This document shows, piece after piece, positions 7,348-15,125 of a stretch of DNA of 19,789 nucleotides. The notes under the pieces were generated by a model. The model had not been told where the DNA came from. It was given only the letters and a program-made list of their open reading frames with translations, and made no database searches. The position numbers and the translations under genes are program-made. The stretch covers positions 1 through 19,789 of the forward strand of contig JAURJF010000007.1 of NCBI GenBank assembly GCA_030832365.1, read 5' to 3'. Position 1 is the first letter of the stretch. Every line of letters starts with the position of its first letter. The DNA comes from Candidatus Nanopelagicales bacterium (GTDB lineage Bacteria > Actinomycetota > Actinomycetes > Nanopelagicales > Nanopelagicaceae).

Positions 7348-7375
7348 AGGATACCCAGTAATTGCCAGAGTCAAA
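7348..7375 (-). promoter_or_regulatory. Possible promoter of the tRNA-Leu gene
   Basis: On the minus strand TTTGAC (7375-7370) and TATCCT (7353-7348) are 16 bases apart, and the -10 box ends 16 bases before the mature tRNA 5' end. This would let the tRNA be transcribed independently of the upstream transporter operon. Read by eye only. Confidence 0.4.
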
Positions 7376-7406
7376 AACCGCTGGAAAGTACTTAAATACT
7401 TAGCCT

Positions 7407-8618
7407 TTAGGTCGTGCTCGCTCCTCGCCTAGATACAGCATCAATAGTTGCTGAGATTAGAAGAACTGCGCCAGTAACCATGAACTTAATTCCAGCTGGA
7501 TAGCCAAGTAGCGCCATGCCATTATCAATGACTGCTACAACAAGGCCGCCGAGGATTGCATCACTAACTTTTCCTTTTCCACCAAAAAGACTTGTTCCGC
7601 CAATAACCGCGGCGCCTACTGCATAAAGAAGTGTTGAACTTCCACCAGTTGTTGGTGAGATGGAATTTGCTCTTGATACAAAGATCATTCCTGCAACTGC
7701 TGCAAAAGCGGTACAGATCATAAACGCTGTAATTCTTACCATCTTGACATTAATACCAGCTCTGCGAGCAGCTTCAGCATTTCCACCAACTGCATAGATA
7801 TGAAGACCAAATGAGGTGCGAGAAAGAACGAAAGTGGCACCAACTAAAAGAACCAGAATTACCGGCACTACATAAGGAATTCCTCGAAGACTTACCAAAT
7901 CTGGATTATTGCTGCGCTCCACAGTTAAGGCCCAGGTTGCCAGAGTTCCAATAGCAATCCAAACAAAAGTCTTTATTACCCAGAGTTTAAATAAATTATC
8001 AACCAGGCCGGCTTTTTTGCGTTTTCTAAATTTCAGTAAGCCAGAGAGGAGATAAGCGCCAGCGGTGAGAAGGAAGAAAATCCAACTATAAGAAACTGAG
8101 AGGTTCTTATTCTCAACTGCCAGAATTACTGGATCTTCAATACGAATTGTTCCGCCCTCGCCAACCAAGAGAAGTAATAGCCCTTGAAAAGCTAGAAATG
8201 TTGCAAGAGTTACCACAAATGAAGGAATCTTTAATTGGGCAACTAAATATCCAATAACCGCTCCTAGGAGAACTCCAGCAAGAACACTTATTGGAAATGC
8301 TAGATACCAGGGATAATCCATCTCAGTAATCATGATTACCAAGAGAGCGCCACAGACTCCTGCTGCATATCCAGCTGAGAGATCAATTTCTCCAAGCAAG
8401 AGCACAAAAACTAGGCCCATCGCAATAACAATTACTGCCGCTGCCTGGGTAAGTAAATTGGCTAGATTTCCTGGCGTTAAAAATACCGAGCTCTGAATGC
8501 CAAATACGATGCAGAGAACAAATAGTCCAAGTAGGGCTGGAAGTGCTCCAACTTGGCCGGCTTTGACCTTGCTCCACCAATCGTTAGCTGATTGTTTGAT
8601 ATTTAAATCTTGGCTCAT
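7407..8618 (-). CDS. Sugar ABC transporter permease, XylH/RbsC type
   Basis: 403 residues with many hydrophobic helices throughout, typical of the carbohydrate-uptake (CUT2) permease family. Landmarks are VIVIAMGLVFVLLLGEIDLSAG (the family's GEIDLSxG motif, about residues 62-83), LKIPSFVVTLATFLAFQGLL, a basic cytoplasmic segment KFRKRKKAG near 200, GLHIYAVGGNAEAARRAGI (the cytoplasmic loop that contacts the ATPase), and GGTSLFGGKG near 340-350. It forms the membrane channel for an imported pentose or other monosaccharide. The length and mid-protein insertion are closer to XylH than to the shorter RbsC. The ATG at 8618 overlaps the ATPase stop by four bases, implying coupling. The exact sugar cannot be read from sequence, so no symbol is given. 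The gene ends 75 bases before the tRNA; only a weak AT-rich hairpin (7386-7401) follows. Confidence 0.9.
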   Translation of the reverse strand: MSQDLNIKQSANDWWSKVKAGQVGALPALLGLFVLCIVFGIQSSVFLTPGNLANLLTQAAAVIVIAMGLVFVLLLGEIDLSAGYAAGVCGALLVIMITEMDYPWYLAFPISVLAGVLLGAVIGYLVAQLKIPSFVVTLATFLAFQGLLLLLVGEGGTIRIEDPVILAVENKNLSVSYSWIFFLLTAGAYLLSGLLKFRKRKKAGLVDNLFKLWVIKTFVWIAIGTLATWALTVERSNNPDLVSLRGIPYVVPVILVLLVGATFVLSRTSFGLHIYAVGGNAEAARRAGINVKMVRITAFMICTAFAAVAGMIFVSRANSISPTTGGSSTLLYAVGAAVIGGTSLFGGKGKVSDAILGGLVVAVIDNGMALLGYPAGIKFMVTGAVLLISATIDAVSRRGASTT

Positions 8619-9352
8619 TTTTGCGCTCCAGTAGTTATAAGACGCACTACATCATTTTGATTTACTGAATTCTTTTCAACTTGGGCAGCCATGCTTCCTA
8701 GATACATCGCAGCGATATTATCTGCTACCTGGAAAACATCGTTTAGATTATGACTAATTACTATGACTGCAAGCCCGTTATCGGCTAGTTGTCTTACTAA
8801 TTTTAGAACCTGTTCAGTTTGAGCAACTCCAAGCGCAGCAGTTGGCTCATCAAGGATTACTACCTTGCTATTCCAAAGAACTGCTCTTGCAATAGCAACG
8901 GTCTGCCTCTGTCCACCACTAAGTGAGGCGACCTTTTGTCTTATTGACTTAACAGTTCTAACGCTTAAGCCATCTAGAGTCTTTTTTGCCAAAGATTCCA
9001 TACTGGATTCATTTAGCGTAATTCCGCTAATCTCTTCTCTTCCTAAAAACATATTATGGACAATATCTAAATTGTCACAGAGCGCTAGATCTTGATAAAC
9101 AATTTCAATTCCAAGTGCTGTGGCATCCCTTGGTCCTGAGATGGTGACTGGATTTCCTTCAAAAATAAACTCCCCAGTCTCTGGGGTATAGATGCCTGCT
9201 ATGCACTTAATTAGCGTGCTCTTTCCTGCGCCGTTATCTCCAACTAAGGCGGTTACTTTTCCAGCATAGGCAGAGAAATCAACGTCCTTTAAAACATGGA
9301 CGGGGCCAAAAGATTTATTTACTCGCTTAAGGGAGAGAATCGGTGATGCCAC
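8615..9352 (-). CDS. Sugar ABC transporter ATP-binding protein (single-domain, XylG/FrcA type)
   Basis: 245 residues, a single nucleotide-binding domain. Many sugar importers of this class (RbsA, long XylG) have two fused domains of about 500 residues, so here the ATPase presumably works as a homodimer. Walker A is GDNGAGKST (38-46), the ABC signature LSGGQRQ is at 144-150, Walker B is VVILDEP (164-170), and a switch His lies in VIVISHNLNDV. It powers import through the permease encoded next. GTG start at 9352 with TAGGAA upstream. The stop overlaps the permease start. Seven of nine Arg codons are AGA/AGG, in sharp contrast to the binding-protein gene upstream. Confidence 0.92.
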   Translation of the reverse strand: MASPILSLKRVNKSFGPVHVLKDVDFSAYAGKVTALVGDNGAGKSTLIKCIAGIYTPETGEFIFEGNPVTISGPRDATALGIEIVYQDLALCDNLDIVHNMFLGREEISGITLNESSMESLAKKTLDGLSVRTVKSIRQKVASLSGGQRQTVAIARAVLWNSKVVILDEPTAALGVAQTEQVLKLVRQLADNGLAVIVISHNLNDVFQVADNIAAMYLGSMAAQVEKNSVNQNDVVRLITTGAQK

Positions 9353-9380
9353 TTTATTCCTAGCCTTAGTTGGGTTTAAT

Positions 9381-9416
9381 AGTTCAGCCCGAGTAATTTA
9401 ATACTCGGGCTGAACT
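9381..9416 (-). terminator. Perfect 15-bp hairpin between the binding-protein and ATPase genes
   Basis: The arms at 9381-9395 and 9402-9416 are exact reverse complements with a six-base loop. On the minus (coding) strand the hairpin lies about 40 bases after the binding-protein stop and about 30 before the ATPase start. It is followed by ATTAAACCC, not a U run, so it is more likely a partial attenuator or a 3'-end-protecting structure than a full terminator. On the plus strand it is followed by a T-rich tract. The intercistronic gap is 103 bases. Confidence 0.75.
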
Positions 9417-9455
9417 CTTTTACTTCTTTTTAACTAACTATTCCTCTAAGAATTC

Positions 9456-10526
9456 TTAGATTCCGTTAGCTGTGCATAGGTCTTCGATGCCTTCGCATAC
9501 TGCTTCACGTGTCTGGAAGCCATCAGCAATTACATCCTTGACGTTTGCCTTGGTGATTGAGACAGGAACTAGAAGAACTGATGGAACATCGGTTACACCG
9601 TTGTTTACAGATCCGGTAGCTGTTGTTGCCGCTTCGCCATTTAGAAGAGCAATAGCAAGTGCTGCAGCAGCTTCTGCTTCAGCCTTGATTGCCTTGTAAA
9701 CGGTGTTTGAAAGATCACCAGTAAGAATTGCACGGAGACCATCAACGGTTGCATCCTGTCCGGATACGCAAACCTTTCCATTGAGTCCGTTCTTCTTTAG
9801 AACAGCAACAGCTGCAAGGCCAAGGCCTTCGTTAGCTGAGACTACGGCGTCAAGCTTGCCGCCAGCCTTTGATAGTTGCTGCTCAAATATTGTTCCACCC
9901 TTGACGTTATCCCAGTCTGGAACAGCCTGGTCATCAACGAGTGTGTAATCGCCTGCATTGATTGATGGGCGAAGTACTGAGTCATAACCAGCCTTGAACA
10001 AGGTTGCGTTGTTATCAGTTGGTGAACCATTTAGGTAGACAAGACGTGCCTTTGTCTTTCCTGCTCCATCAAGGCAAGCCTTGATTCCTTCACCTTGTAG
10101 ACGTCCAACTGCTTCGTTATCAAATGAAACGTAATATGACGCTGAACCGTTAAGTGTTAGGCGGTCATAATCAATTGTTGGTACACCTTGTTTTGCTGCC
10201 TTATCTTGAACAGCTTTTGCAGACTCTGAGTCAAGGTTTACAAGAATGAGAACTTTGGCACCAGCAGACAACATTCCATCTGCAATGGTCTGGAATGCAG
10301 CAGCATCACCATTTGCGTTCTGGATATCAACTTCTACATCAGCGGCATCAAATGCAGCTTGTAGGAATCCGCGGTCAGCGGTTTCCCAACGTGCTGAAGA
10401 TGCAGCATCTGGAAGGATGACTCCAACGAAACCATCAGCTGAACCTTCATCTGATGAGGAGCAACCGGTGAGAATTAGTGCGAACGATGCAACTAGTGCA
10501 GAGATCGCGAGACGGCGCTTTGACAT
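9456..10526 (-). CDS. Sugar ABC transporter substrate-binding lipoprotein (XylF/ChvE-like)
   Basis: 356 residues, periplasmic-binding-protein-like type 1 fold. The N-terminus has a basic start (MSKRR), a hydrophobic core and a lipobox LTGC with lipidated Cys at residue 22, so the mature protein is tethered outside the membrane. The body begins GFVGVILPDAASSARWETADRGF, and further on has SAGAKVLILVNLDS, GVPTIDYDRL, SFDNEAVGRLQGEG, VVSANEGLGLAAVAVLKKNG and VSGQDATVDGLRAI. This layout matches XylF and ChvE-type binders of xylose or related sugars; the ligand is not decided. All ten Arg codons are CGT or CGC, unlike the ATPase next to it, consistent with very high expression. ATG at 10526 with AAAGG 12 bases upstream, inside a CTTTCGAAAG palindrome. 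First gene of the importer operon. Confidence 0.93.
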   Translation of the reverse strand: MSKRRLAISALVASFALILTGCSSSDEGSADGFVGVILPDAASSARWETADRGFLQAAFDAADVEVDIQNANGDAAAFQTIADGMLSAGAKVLILVNLDSESAKAVQDKAAKQGVPTIDYDRLTLNGSASYYVSFDNEAVGRLQGEGIKACLDGAGKTKARLVYLNGSPTDNNATLFKAGYDSVLRPSINAGDYTLVDDQAVPDWDNVKGGTIFEQQLSKAGGKLDAVVSANEGLGLAAVAVLKKNGLNGKVCVSGQDATVDGLRAILTGDLSNTVYKAIKAEAEAAAALAIALLNGEAATTATGSVNNGVTDVPSVLLVPVSITKANVKDVIADGFQTREAVCEGIEDLCTANGI

Positions 10527-10747
10527 ATCTATTAGATACCTTTCGAAAGTAGTTAATTAATGAACCGCATAAGGCGACTCACCTGTAGTGAAACCTACTT
10601 TCATTCACCCCTAGAGCGGTAGTCGATTTCTCAGATTTGCGAGCCTTGGCAGATAACACTTTGATAACGATGCCCTCTATTGAGCCTAAATCAAGGCCTA
10701 TTTCTAGTTAACGCAAGAAGGAAGGCTGGGTCGGTAGCCTTATCTAG
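10527..10747. promoter_or_regulatory. Divergent control region of the sugar importer and argS
   Basis: 221 bases without a gene, holding the promoters of both transcription units. Candidate elements: a perfect palindrome CTTTCGAAAG (10540-10549) overlapping the binding-protein ribosome site; an inverted repeat TGAAA-CCTAC-TTTCA (10589-10603); a direct repeat GATAAC at 10652-10657 and 10663-10668; and a 6-bp hairpin just before argS (10722-10741). No clean -35/-10 pair can be named for either direction. The inverted repeat is the best candidate for a sugar-responsive operator. Confidence 0.35.
10722..10741 (+). promoter_or_regulatory. Hairpin between a Shine-Dalgarno sequence and the argS start
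   Basis: AAGGCT (10722-10727) pairs with AGCCTT (10736-10741) around an eight-base loop. AGAAGG (10716-10721) sits directly 5' of the stem, 26 bases from the GTG at 10748. If the hairpin forms, the effective distance shrinks to about six bases, a normal spacing. This would make the RNA fold part of start selection. Confidence 0.35.
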
Positions 10748-12457
10748 GTGTCGGCCTCTAATTCACCAAATTCGATCGAGCTAGCCCCTCATCAGCTGCT
10801 TGCCGCTGCAATTTTGGAATCTGTCAAAGCCGCTATTGCAAAAGGTGAGCTGCCAGCAGAGTTGAGTTCAAACGCAGCTCTTAATGAGATTACGTTGGAG
10901 CGACCAAAGAATCGCGAGCATGGTGATTATGCAACTTCAATTGCGCTCGCTCTAGCAAAGAGCGCTGGAAAACCACCAAGGCAGATTGCAGAGATTATTG
11001 CTGGCTCACTAAAGTCAAATGAAATTATAGAAAGAATTGATATTGCTGGGCCAGGATTCATAAATATAACTTTGGTAAAAGCATCACAAGGCGCTGTAGT
11101 TAATGCCATCTTTGCCCAAGGTGAAAAGTATGGAGAGGTAAAGATCCTTGCTGGAGTAAAGATTAATTTAGAATTTATAAGTGCTAATCCCACTGGACCG
11201 CTACATCTAGGTCATACCCGTTGGGCAGCAGTTGGTGACGCCCTTGCAAGAGTTTTAATCGCTGGTGGAGCAAAGGTTGCTCGTGAGTTTTATATTAACG
11301 ATCGCGGTAATCAGATGGATCTCTTTGGTGCATCACTTGCAGCATCTGCCCTTGGCCAGGCCAAGCCTGAAGATGGTTATCAAGGGCAATATATAGATGA
11401 GCTGGCTCAAGAAATTCTCATAAAGCACCCAGAATATAAAGAACTTAGTGGTCAGAGCGCGAGCGATACTTTTCGCGAAGCAGGATATGAATTGCAATTA
11501 GCGCAACAGAAAAGAGTATTAGATAACTTTGGAACACGCTTTGATATCTGGTTTTCAGAGCGCTCCCTTCATAGCGGTGATGGCATTGATAAAGCTTTAG
11601 CAACTCTTAAATCGCAAGGTCATACCTATGAAGATGAAGGGGCTATCTGGCTTAGAACCACTGACTTTGGTGATGATAAAGATCGCGTACTGGTTAAATC
11701 TGGGGGAGAGTTAACTTATTTCTCATCTGATACTGCATATTATCTAGATAAGAGAAGGCGCGGATTTGATATCTGCATCTATATGCTCGGAGCAGATCAC
11801 CATGGATATGTTGGCAGGCTTAAAGCAACTGCTGCTTGCGCTGGAGATGACCCGGAATACAACATCCATGTATTAATCGGCCAATTGGTAAAGATTATTG
11901 AAGGCGGCCAGGAAATTAAGCTCTCCAAGAGAGCAGGAACAATTATTACTCTAGAGGAGCTAGTCGAGAAAGTTGGCGTTGATGCAGCTCGCTACACCTT
12001 GATTCGCTATCCAGTAGATACTCCTATGGTTTTAGATATCGATCTACTTAAAAAACGCACTAACGATAACCCCGTCTTTTATGTGCAATATGCTCATGCC
12101 AGGATTTGTGCTGTGTTAAGAAATGCTAAAGATTTATCAATTCCTTATGGAATCAATTCCTACCAAGCAGAGCTACTAACCCATGATCGTGAGAGAGAGC
12201 TATTGGGCTCTCTTGCAGAATTTCCTAGAGTTGTTGCAAGCGCTGCAGAGCTTCGTCAGCCTCATCGCATCGCTAGATATATTGAGGAGTTAGCAACTCT
12301 CTATCACGGCTTCTATAACGATTGTCGCGTTCTTCCGCTAGGTGATGAATCACCAAGTGCAATACATTCATCTAGGGCATCGCTCTGTGATGCAACCCGT
12401 CAGGTAATAAGTAATGCTTTGAATCTATTGGGCGTAAGCGCTCCGGAGAAGATGTAG
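10748..12457 (+). CDS. argS: Arginyl-tRNA synthetase
   Basis: 569 residues, class I aminoacyl-tRNA synthetase that charges tRNA-Arg using ATP. The N-terminal additional domain contains RPKNREHGDYATSIALALAK (52-71) and GPGFINI (101-107). The Rossmann catalytic domain has EFISANPTGPLHLGH (142-156) carrying the HIGH-class motif as HLGH, FYINDRGNQMD (181-191), YFSSDTAYYLDK (324-335), GADHHGYVGRLKA (348-360) and a KMSKS-type loop KLSKR (391-395). The C-terminal helical anticodon-binding domain includes FYVQYAHARI and ends in a DALREC-like region (CDATRQVISNALNLLGV). The GTG start at 10748 is the earliest plausible one, and spacing from the purine-rich SD is long (see the hairpin). It opens the argS-lysA-hom-thrC-thrB run, which is conserved in actinobacteria; lysA starts two bases after its stop. 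Confidence 0.96.
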   Translation: MSASNSPNSIELAPHQLLAAAILESVKAAIAKGELPAELSSNAALNEITLERPKNREHGDYATSIALALAKSAGKPPRQIAEIIAGSLKSNEIIERIDIAGPGFINITLVKASQGAVVNAIFAQGEKYGEVKILAGVKINLEFISANPTGPLHLGHTRWAAVGDALARVLIAGGAKVAREFYINDRGNQMDLFGASLAASALGQAKPEDGYQGQYIDELAQEILIKHPEYKELSGQSASDTFREAGYELQLAQQKRVLDNFGTRFDIWFSERSLHSGDGIDKALATLKSQGHTYEDEGAIWLRTTDFGDDKDRVLVKSGGELTYFSSDTAYYLDKRRRGFDICIYMLGADHHGYVGRLKATAACAGDDPEYNIHVLIGQLVKIIEGGQEIKLSKRAGTIITLEELVEKVGVDAARYTLIRYPVDTPMVLDIDLLKKRTNDNPVFYVQYAHARICAVLRNAKDLSIPYGINSYQAELLTHDRERELLGSLAEFPRVVASAAELRQPHRIARYIEELATLYHGFYNDCRVLPLGDESPSAIHSSRASLCDATRQVISNALNLLGVSAPEKM

Positions 12458-12459
12458 AT

Positions 12460-13833
12460 ATGAGCCAGGATCTAAATCCCGCAATTTGGCCAATGAGTGC
12501 AAGAAGAGTAAATGGCGAAATCACAATTGGAGATATCTCAGTTAGTGATTTAGCAGATGAGTTTGAAACGCCAGCATTTATTCTTGATGAATCTGATTTT
12601 AAAGCTCGAGCAAGCCTCTGGGCTAAAGCTCTGCAAGAGGCATTTGGAACCAATGCTGGAACTGCTTATTACGCGGCAAAGTCATTTATCTCAACTCAAG
12701 TTGCGCGCTGGATTGAACAGGCTGGTCTTGGAATTGATGTCTGCACTGATGGTGAATTAGCGATAGCTATTGCCGCGAATTTCCCAGCTAAAAAAATTGA
12801 GTTACATGGCAATAACAAATCAGAGTCAGAGATTGCAGCTGCCATTGATTATGGAGTTGGAGTAATTGTTATTGATTCACTGCAGGAAATTGATCGGGTA
12901 GCCAGAATTGCACAAGAAAAGTCGGTCACTCAAGGGGTATTACTCCGTCTCAATCCTGGAGTTGATGCTGATACCCATGAGGCTATTTCAACTGGCCATG
13001 AAGATGTGAAATTTGGATTTTCCATTGCATCAGGGGCTGCATGGGATGCGATCTTGTCTGTCAAGAAACATGACTCTCTTGAGCTAAGAGGCTTACATGC
13101 TCATATTGGTTCGCAGATATTTACCCCAGATTCCTTTGAATTAAGCGCTTCAAGGCTTATCTCAGTACTTGCTAAATACCGAGATGAGTTTGGAGCTGAA
13201 CTTGCAGAATTAGATCTTGGCGGTGGTTATGCAATTGCATATATCGAAGGCGATAAACTAATTCCTGCTCAAGAGATATTAAGTGTTATTGCAACAAGAG
13301 TTAAGACAGAGTGTGAAAAGGCTCTATTAAAGATTCCAAGAATCTCTATTGAACCAGGTCGAGTGATTGTTGGTCCCTCTATGGTAACTATTTATAAAGT
13401 TGGAACAACTAAAGAGGTAACTCTGGAAGATGGCACCACTCGTTGGTATGTATCAGTTGATGGTGGAATGAGCGATAACATTCGCCCAGCTTTATATGAA
13501 GCGCAGTATTCAATTTCACTTGCAAATCGCAGTAGCAGCGCCCCACTTAGAAAATCTCGAGTAGTTGGAAAACACTGTGAAACAGGAGATATCATCATTA
13601 GAGATGTGCAGCTACCTAGCGATATCACTCCAGGTGATCTACTAGCTGTTCCCGCTACTGGCGCATATGGGCGCAGCATGGCCAGCAATTACAACCATAT
13701 GGCAAGGCCGCCAGTGATTTGTGTCCTTAATGGCAGGGCGCGCAGCATTATTCGCCGCGAAACTCACCGCGACCTTCTAGCCTTGGAGATTGAGGAAGAA
13801 CCAAGGCAGATCGGCAAAGGTGAAGCAAAATGA
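12460..13833 (+). CDS. lysA: Diaminopimelate decarboxylase
   Basis: 457 residues. Decarboxylates meso-diaminopimelate to L-lysine, the last step of the pathway; it is a PLP enzyme of the alanine-racemase-fold group. Seen: ETPAFILDE (36-44), YYAAKSF (70-76) with the PLP lysine K74, GIDVCTDGELAIA (91-103), HGNNKSESEI (116-125), HAHIGSQIF (213-221), LDLGGGYAIAY (251-261), EPGR (298-301), VDGGMSDNIRPALY, HCETGDII with the active-site Cys of the neighbouring subunit, and GAYGRSMASNYN. The start two bases after the argS stop has GGAG about 12 bases upstream within argS. Its stop overlaps the hom start by four bases (ATGA). argS-lysA adjacency is well known in corynebacteria and mycobacteria. Since meso-DAP also feeds peptidoglycan, this enzyme competes with cell-wall synthesis. 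Confidence 0.96.
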   Translation: MSQDLNPAIWPMSARRVNGEITIGDISVSDLADEFETPAFILDESDFKARASLWAKALQEAFGTNAGTAYYAAKSFISTQVARWIEQAGLGIDVCTDGELAIAIAANFPAKKIELHGNNKSESEIAAAIDYGVGVIVIDSLQEIDRVARIAQEKSVTQGVLLRLNPGVDADTHEAISTGHEDVKFGFSIASGAAWDAILSVKKHDSLELRGLHAHIGSQIFTPDSFELSASRLISVLAKYRDEFGAELAELDLGGGYAIAYIEGDKLIPAQEILSVIATRVKTECEKALLKIPRISIEPGRVIVGPSMVTIYKVGTTKEVTLEDGTTRWYVSVDGGMSDNIRPALYEAQYSISLANRSSSAPLRKSRVVGKHCETGDIIIRDVQLPSDITPGDLLAVPATGAYGRSMASNYNHMARPPVICVLNGRARSIIRRETHRDLLALEIEEEPRQIGKGEAK

Positions 13834-15125
13834 GTAGCGCGCAGCAGAGTTTTAATGTCGCAATGCTTGGCTGCGGCGTTGTTGGCTCAGAGGTAGCTCG
13901 CCTGCTCTTGGCAGATGATGGCGATTTTGCTGCTCGATCTGGAGCTAAATTGAATTTAACTCGCATTGCAGTCAGAGATAGCAAAGCAAGCCGCGATCAG
14001 ATCCCAACTGAGCTTCTTACCCAAGATAGCGAATCTGTAGTTAGCGATCCATTGGTAGATATTGTTATTGAAGTAATGGGCGGCATTGAGCCTGCTCGAA
14101 CTCTAATTTTAAAAGCAATTAGCAACGGTAAATCAATCATCACCGCTAACAAAGCGCTGCTTTCCCAGCATGGCGCAGAGCTATTTAGCGCAGCTGATAA
14201 AGCTGGCGTTGATCTTTACTATGAGGCATCAGTTGGCGGTGCAATTCCAATACTTCGCCCAATGCGCGAATCAATTGTTGGAGATCATGTAAATCGAGTT
14301 ATGGGAATTGTTAATGGCACTACCAATTACATTCTTACCAAGATGGATGAAGAGGGATCATCTTTTGAAGAGGTATTAAAAGAGGCGCAGTATCTAGGAT
14401 TTGCTGAAGCAGATCCCACAGCAGATATTGCAGGCCATGATGCTGCAGCAAAAGCTGCAATTCTGGCAGGTCTTGCCTTCCACTCAAGAATTACATCAAG
14501 TGATGTTTACTGCTCAGGCATTAGCCAGATCAGCGCTAGAGATGTGGCAGTAGCAAGAGATATGGGATGTGTAATTAAGTTACTTGCAATTGCAGAGCTC
14601 ACTAAAGATAATGAGATATCAGTTCGAGTTCATCCCACCTTAATTTCTCGCAAGCATCCACTTGCAGCGGTTCGCCTAGCTTTCAATGCAGTCTTTATAG
14701 AGGCTCAATCAGCTGGTGAGCTAATGTTCTATGGCAGAGGAGCGGGAGGCGAGCCAACAGCGAGCGCTATTTTGGGAGATTTAATTGCAATAGCCCGCAA
14801 TAAAATCAGAGGCGGCCAAGGCCATGGCGAGAGTGATTATGCTGATTTGGCTATCGCAGCGATAGATAATGTGAAATCACAGTATTTAATAAGGCTAGAT
14901 GTGGCTGATAAACCAGGAGTTCTAGCAAGTGTGGCCCAGTTATTTGCTGCCAATAGCGTCTCTATTGAAACAGTTAGTCAGACAGGTCGAGGCGATAGCG
15001 CAGAATTAATTGTTGCAACTCACTACGCTCCAGAGTCGGCGCTAAAGAAAACTGTTAAATCCTTAGCAGATAGCGATGTAGTAAAGAGCGTTGAGAGCGT
15101 GCTTCGTATTGAAGGAAGTAAATAG
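13830..15125 (+). CDS. hom: Homoserine dehydrogenase with C-terminal ACT domain
   Basis: 431 residues, monofunctional. Reduces aspartate 4-semialdehyde to homoserine with NAD(P)H, the branch-point product for threonine and methionine. The N-terminal Rossmann motif is VAMLGCGVVGSEVARLL (7-23). Then come SIITANKALLSQHG, YYEASVGGAIPILRPMRES, MGIVNGTTNYILTKM, and the signature EADPTADIAGHDAAAKAAIL with catalytic Asp and Lys. The last ~80 residues start LIRLDVADKPGVLASVAQLF and form an ACT domain, usually the site of threonine feedback inhibition. The ATG overlaps the lysA stop, and the stop shares one base with the thrC GTG (TAGTG), so translation of lysA, hom and thrC is likely coupled. Its product is also needed upstream of metY in this window. 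Confidence 0.96.
   Translation: MSSAQQSFNVAMLGCGVVGSEVARLLLADDGDFAARSGAKLNLTRIAVRDSKASRDQIPTELLTQDSESVVSDPLVDIVIEVMGGIEPARTLILKAISNGKSIITANKALLSQHGAELFSAADKAGVDLYYEASVGGAIPILRPMRESIVGDHVNRVMGIVNGTTNYILTKMDEEGSSFEEVLKEAQYLGFAEADPTADIAGHDAAAKAAILAGLAFHSRITSSDVYCSGISQISARDVAVARDMGCVIKLLAIAELTKDNEISVRVHPTLISRKHPLAAVRLAFNAVFIEAQSAGELMFYGRGAGGEPTASAILGDLIAIARNKIRGGQGHGESDYADLAIAAIDNVKSQYLIRLDVADKPGVLASVAQLFAANSVSIETVSQTGRGDSAELIVATHYAPESALKKTVKSLADSDVVKSVESVLRIEGSK

Noticed and set aside
4357..7396. Shared 13-base string GAAAGTACTTAAA at 4357-4369 (minus) and 7384-7396 (plus)
   Set aside because: A 13-base match between two places in 20 kb, counting both strands, is expected by chance a few times, and it is AT-rich with a palindromic core. 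The two contexts also differ.
9472..10560. Several plus-strand open frames opposite the sugar-binding protein gene
   Set aside because: They mirror the strong codon bias of the real gene, which leaves few stops on the other strand. Products are Ala/Ser/Arg-rich without motifs.
10741..10750. TATCTA as a -10 box for leaderless argS
   Set aside because: It ends one base before the GTG, too close for a transcription start at the start codon.
8600..12480. The ABC permease and LysA both begin MSQDLN
   Set aside because: The six-residue match is short and the following residues differ entirely, so coincidence is the simplest reading.
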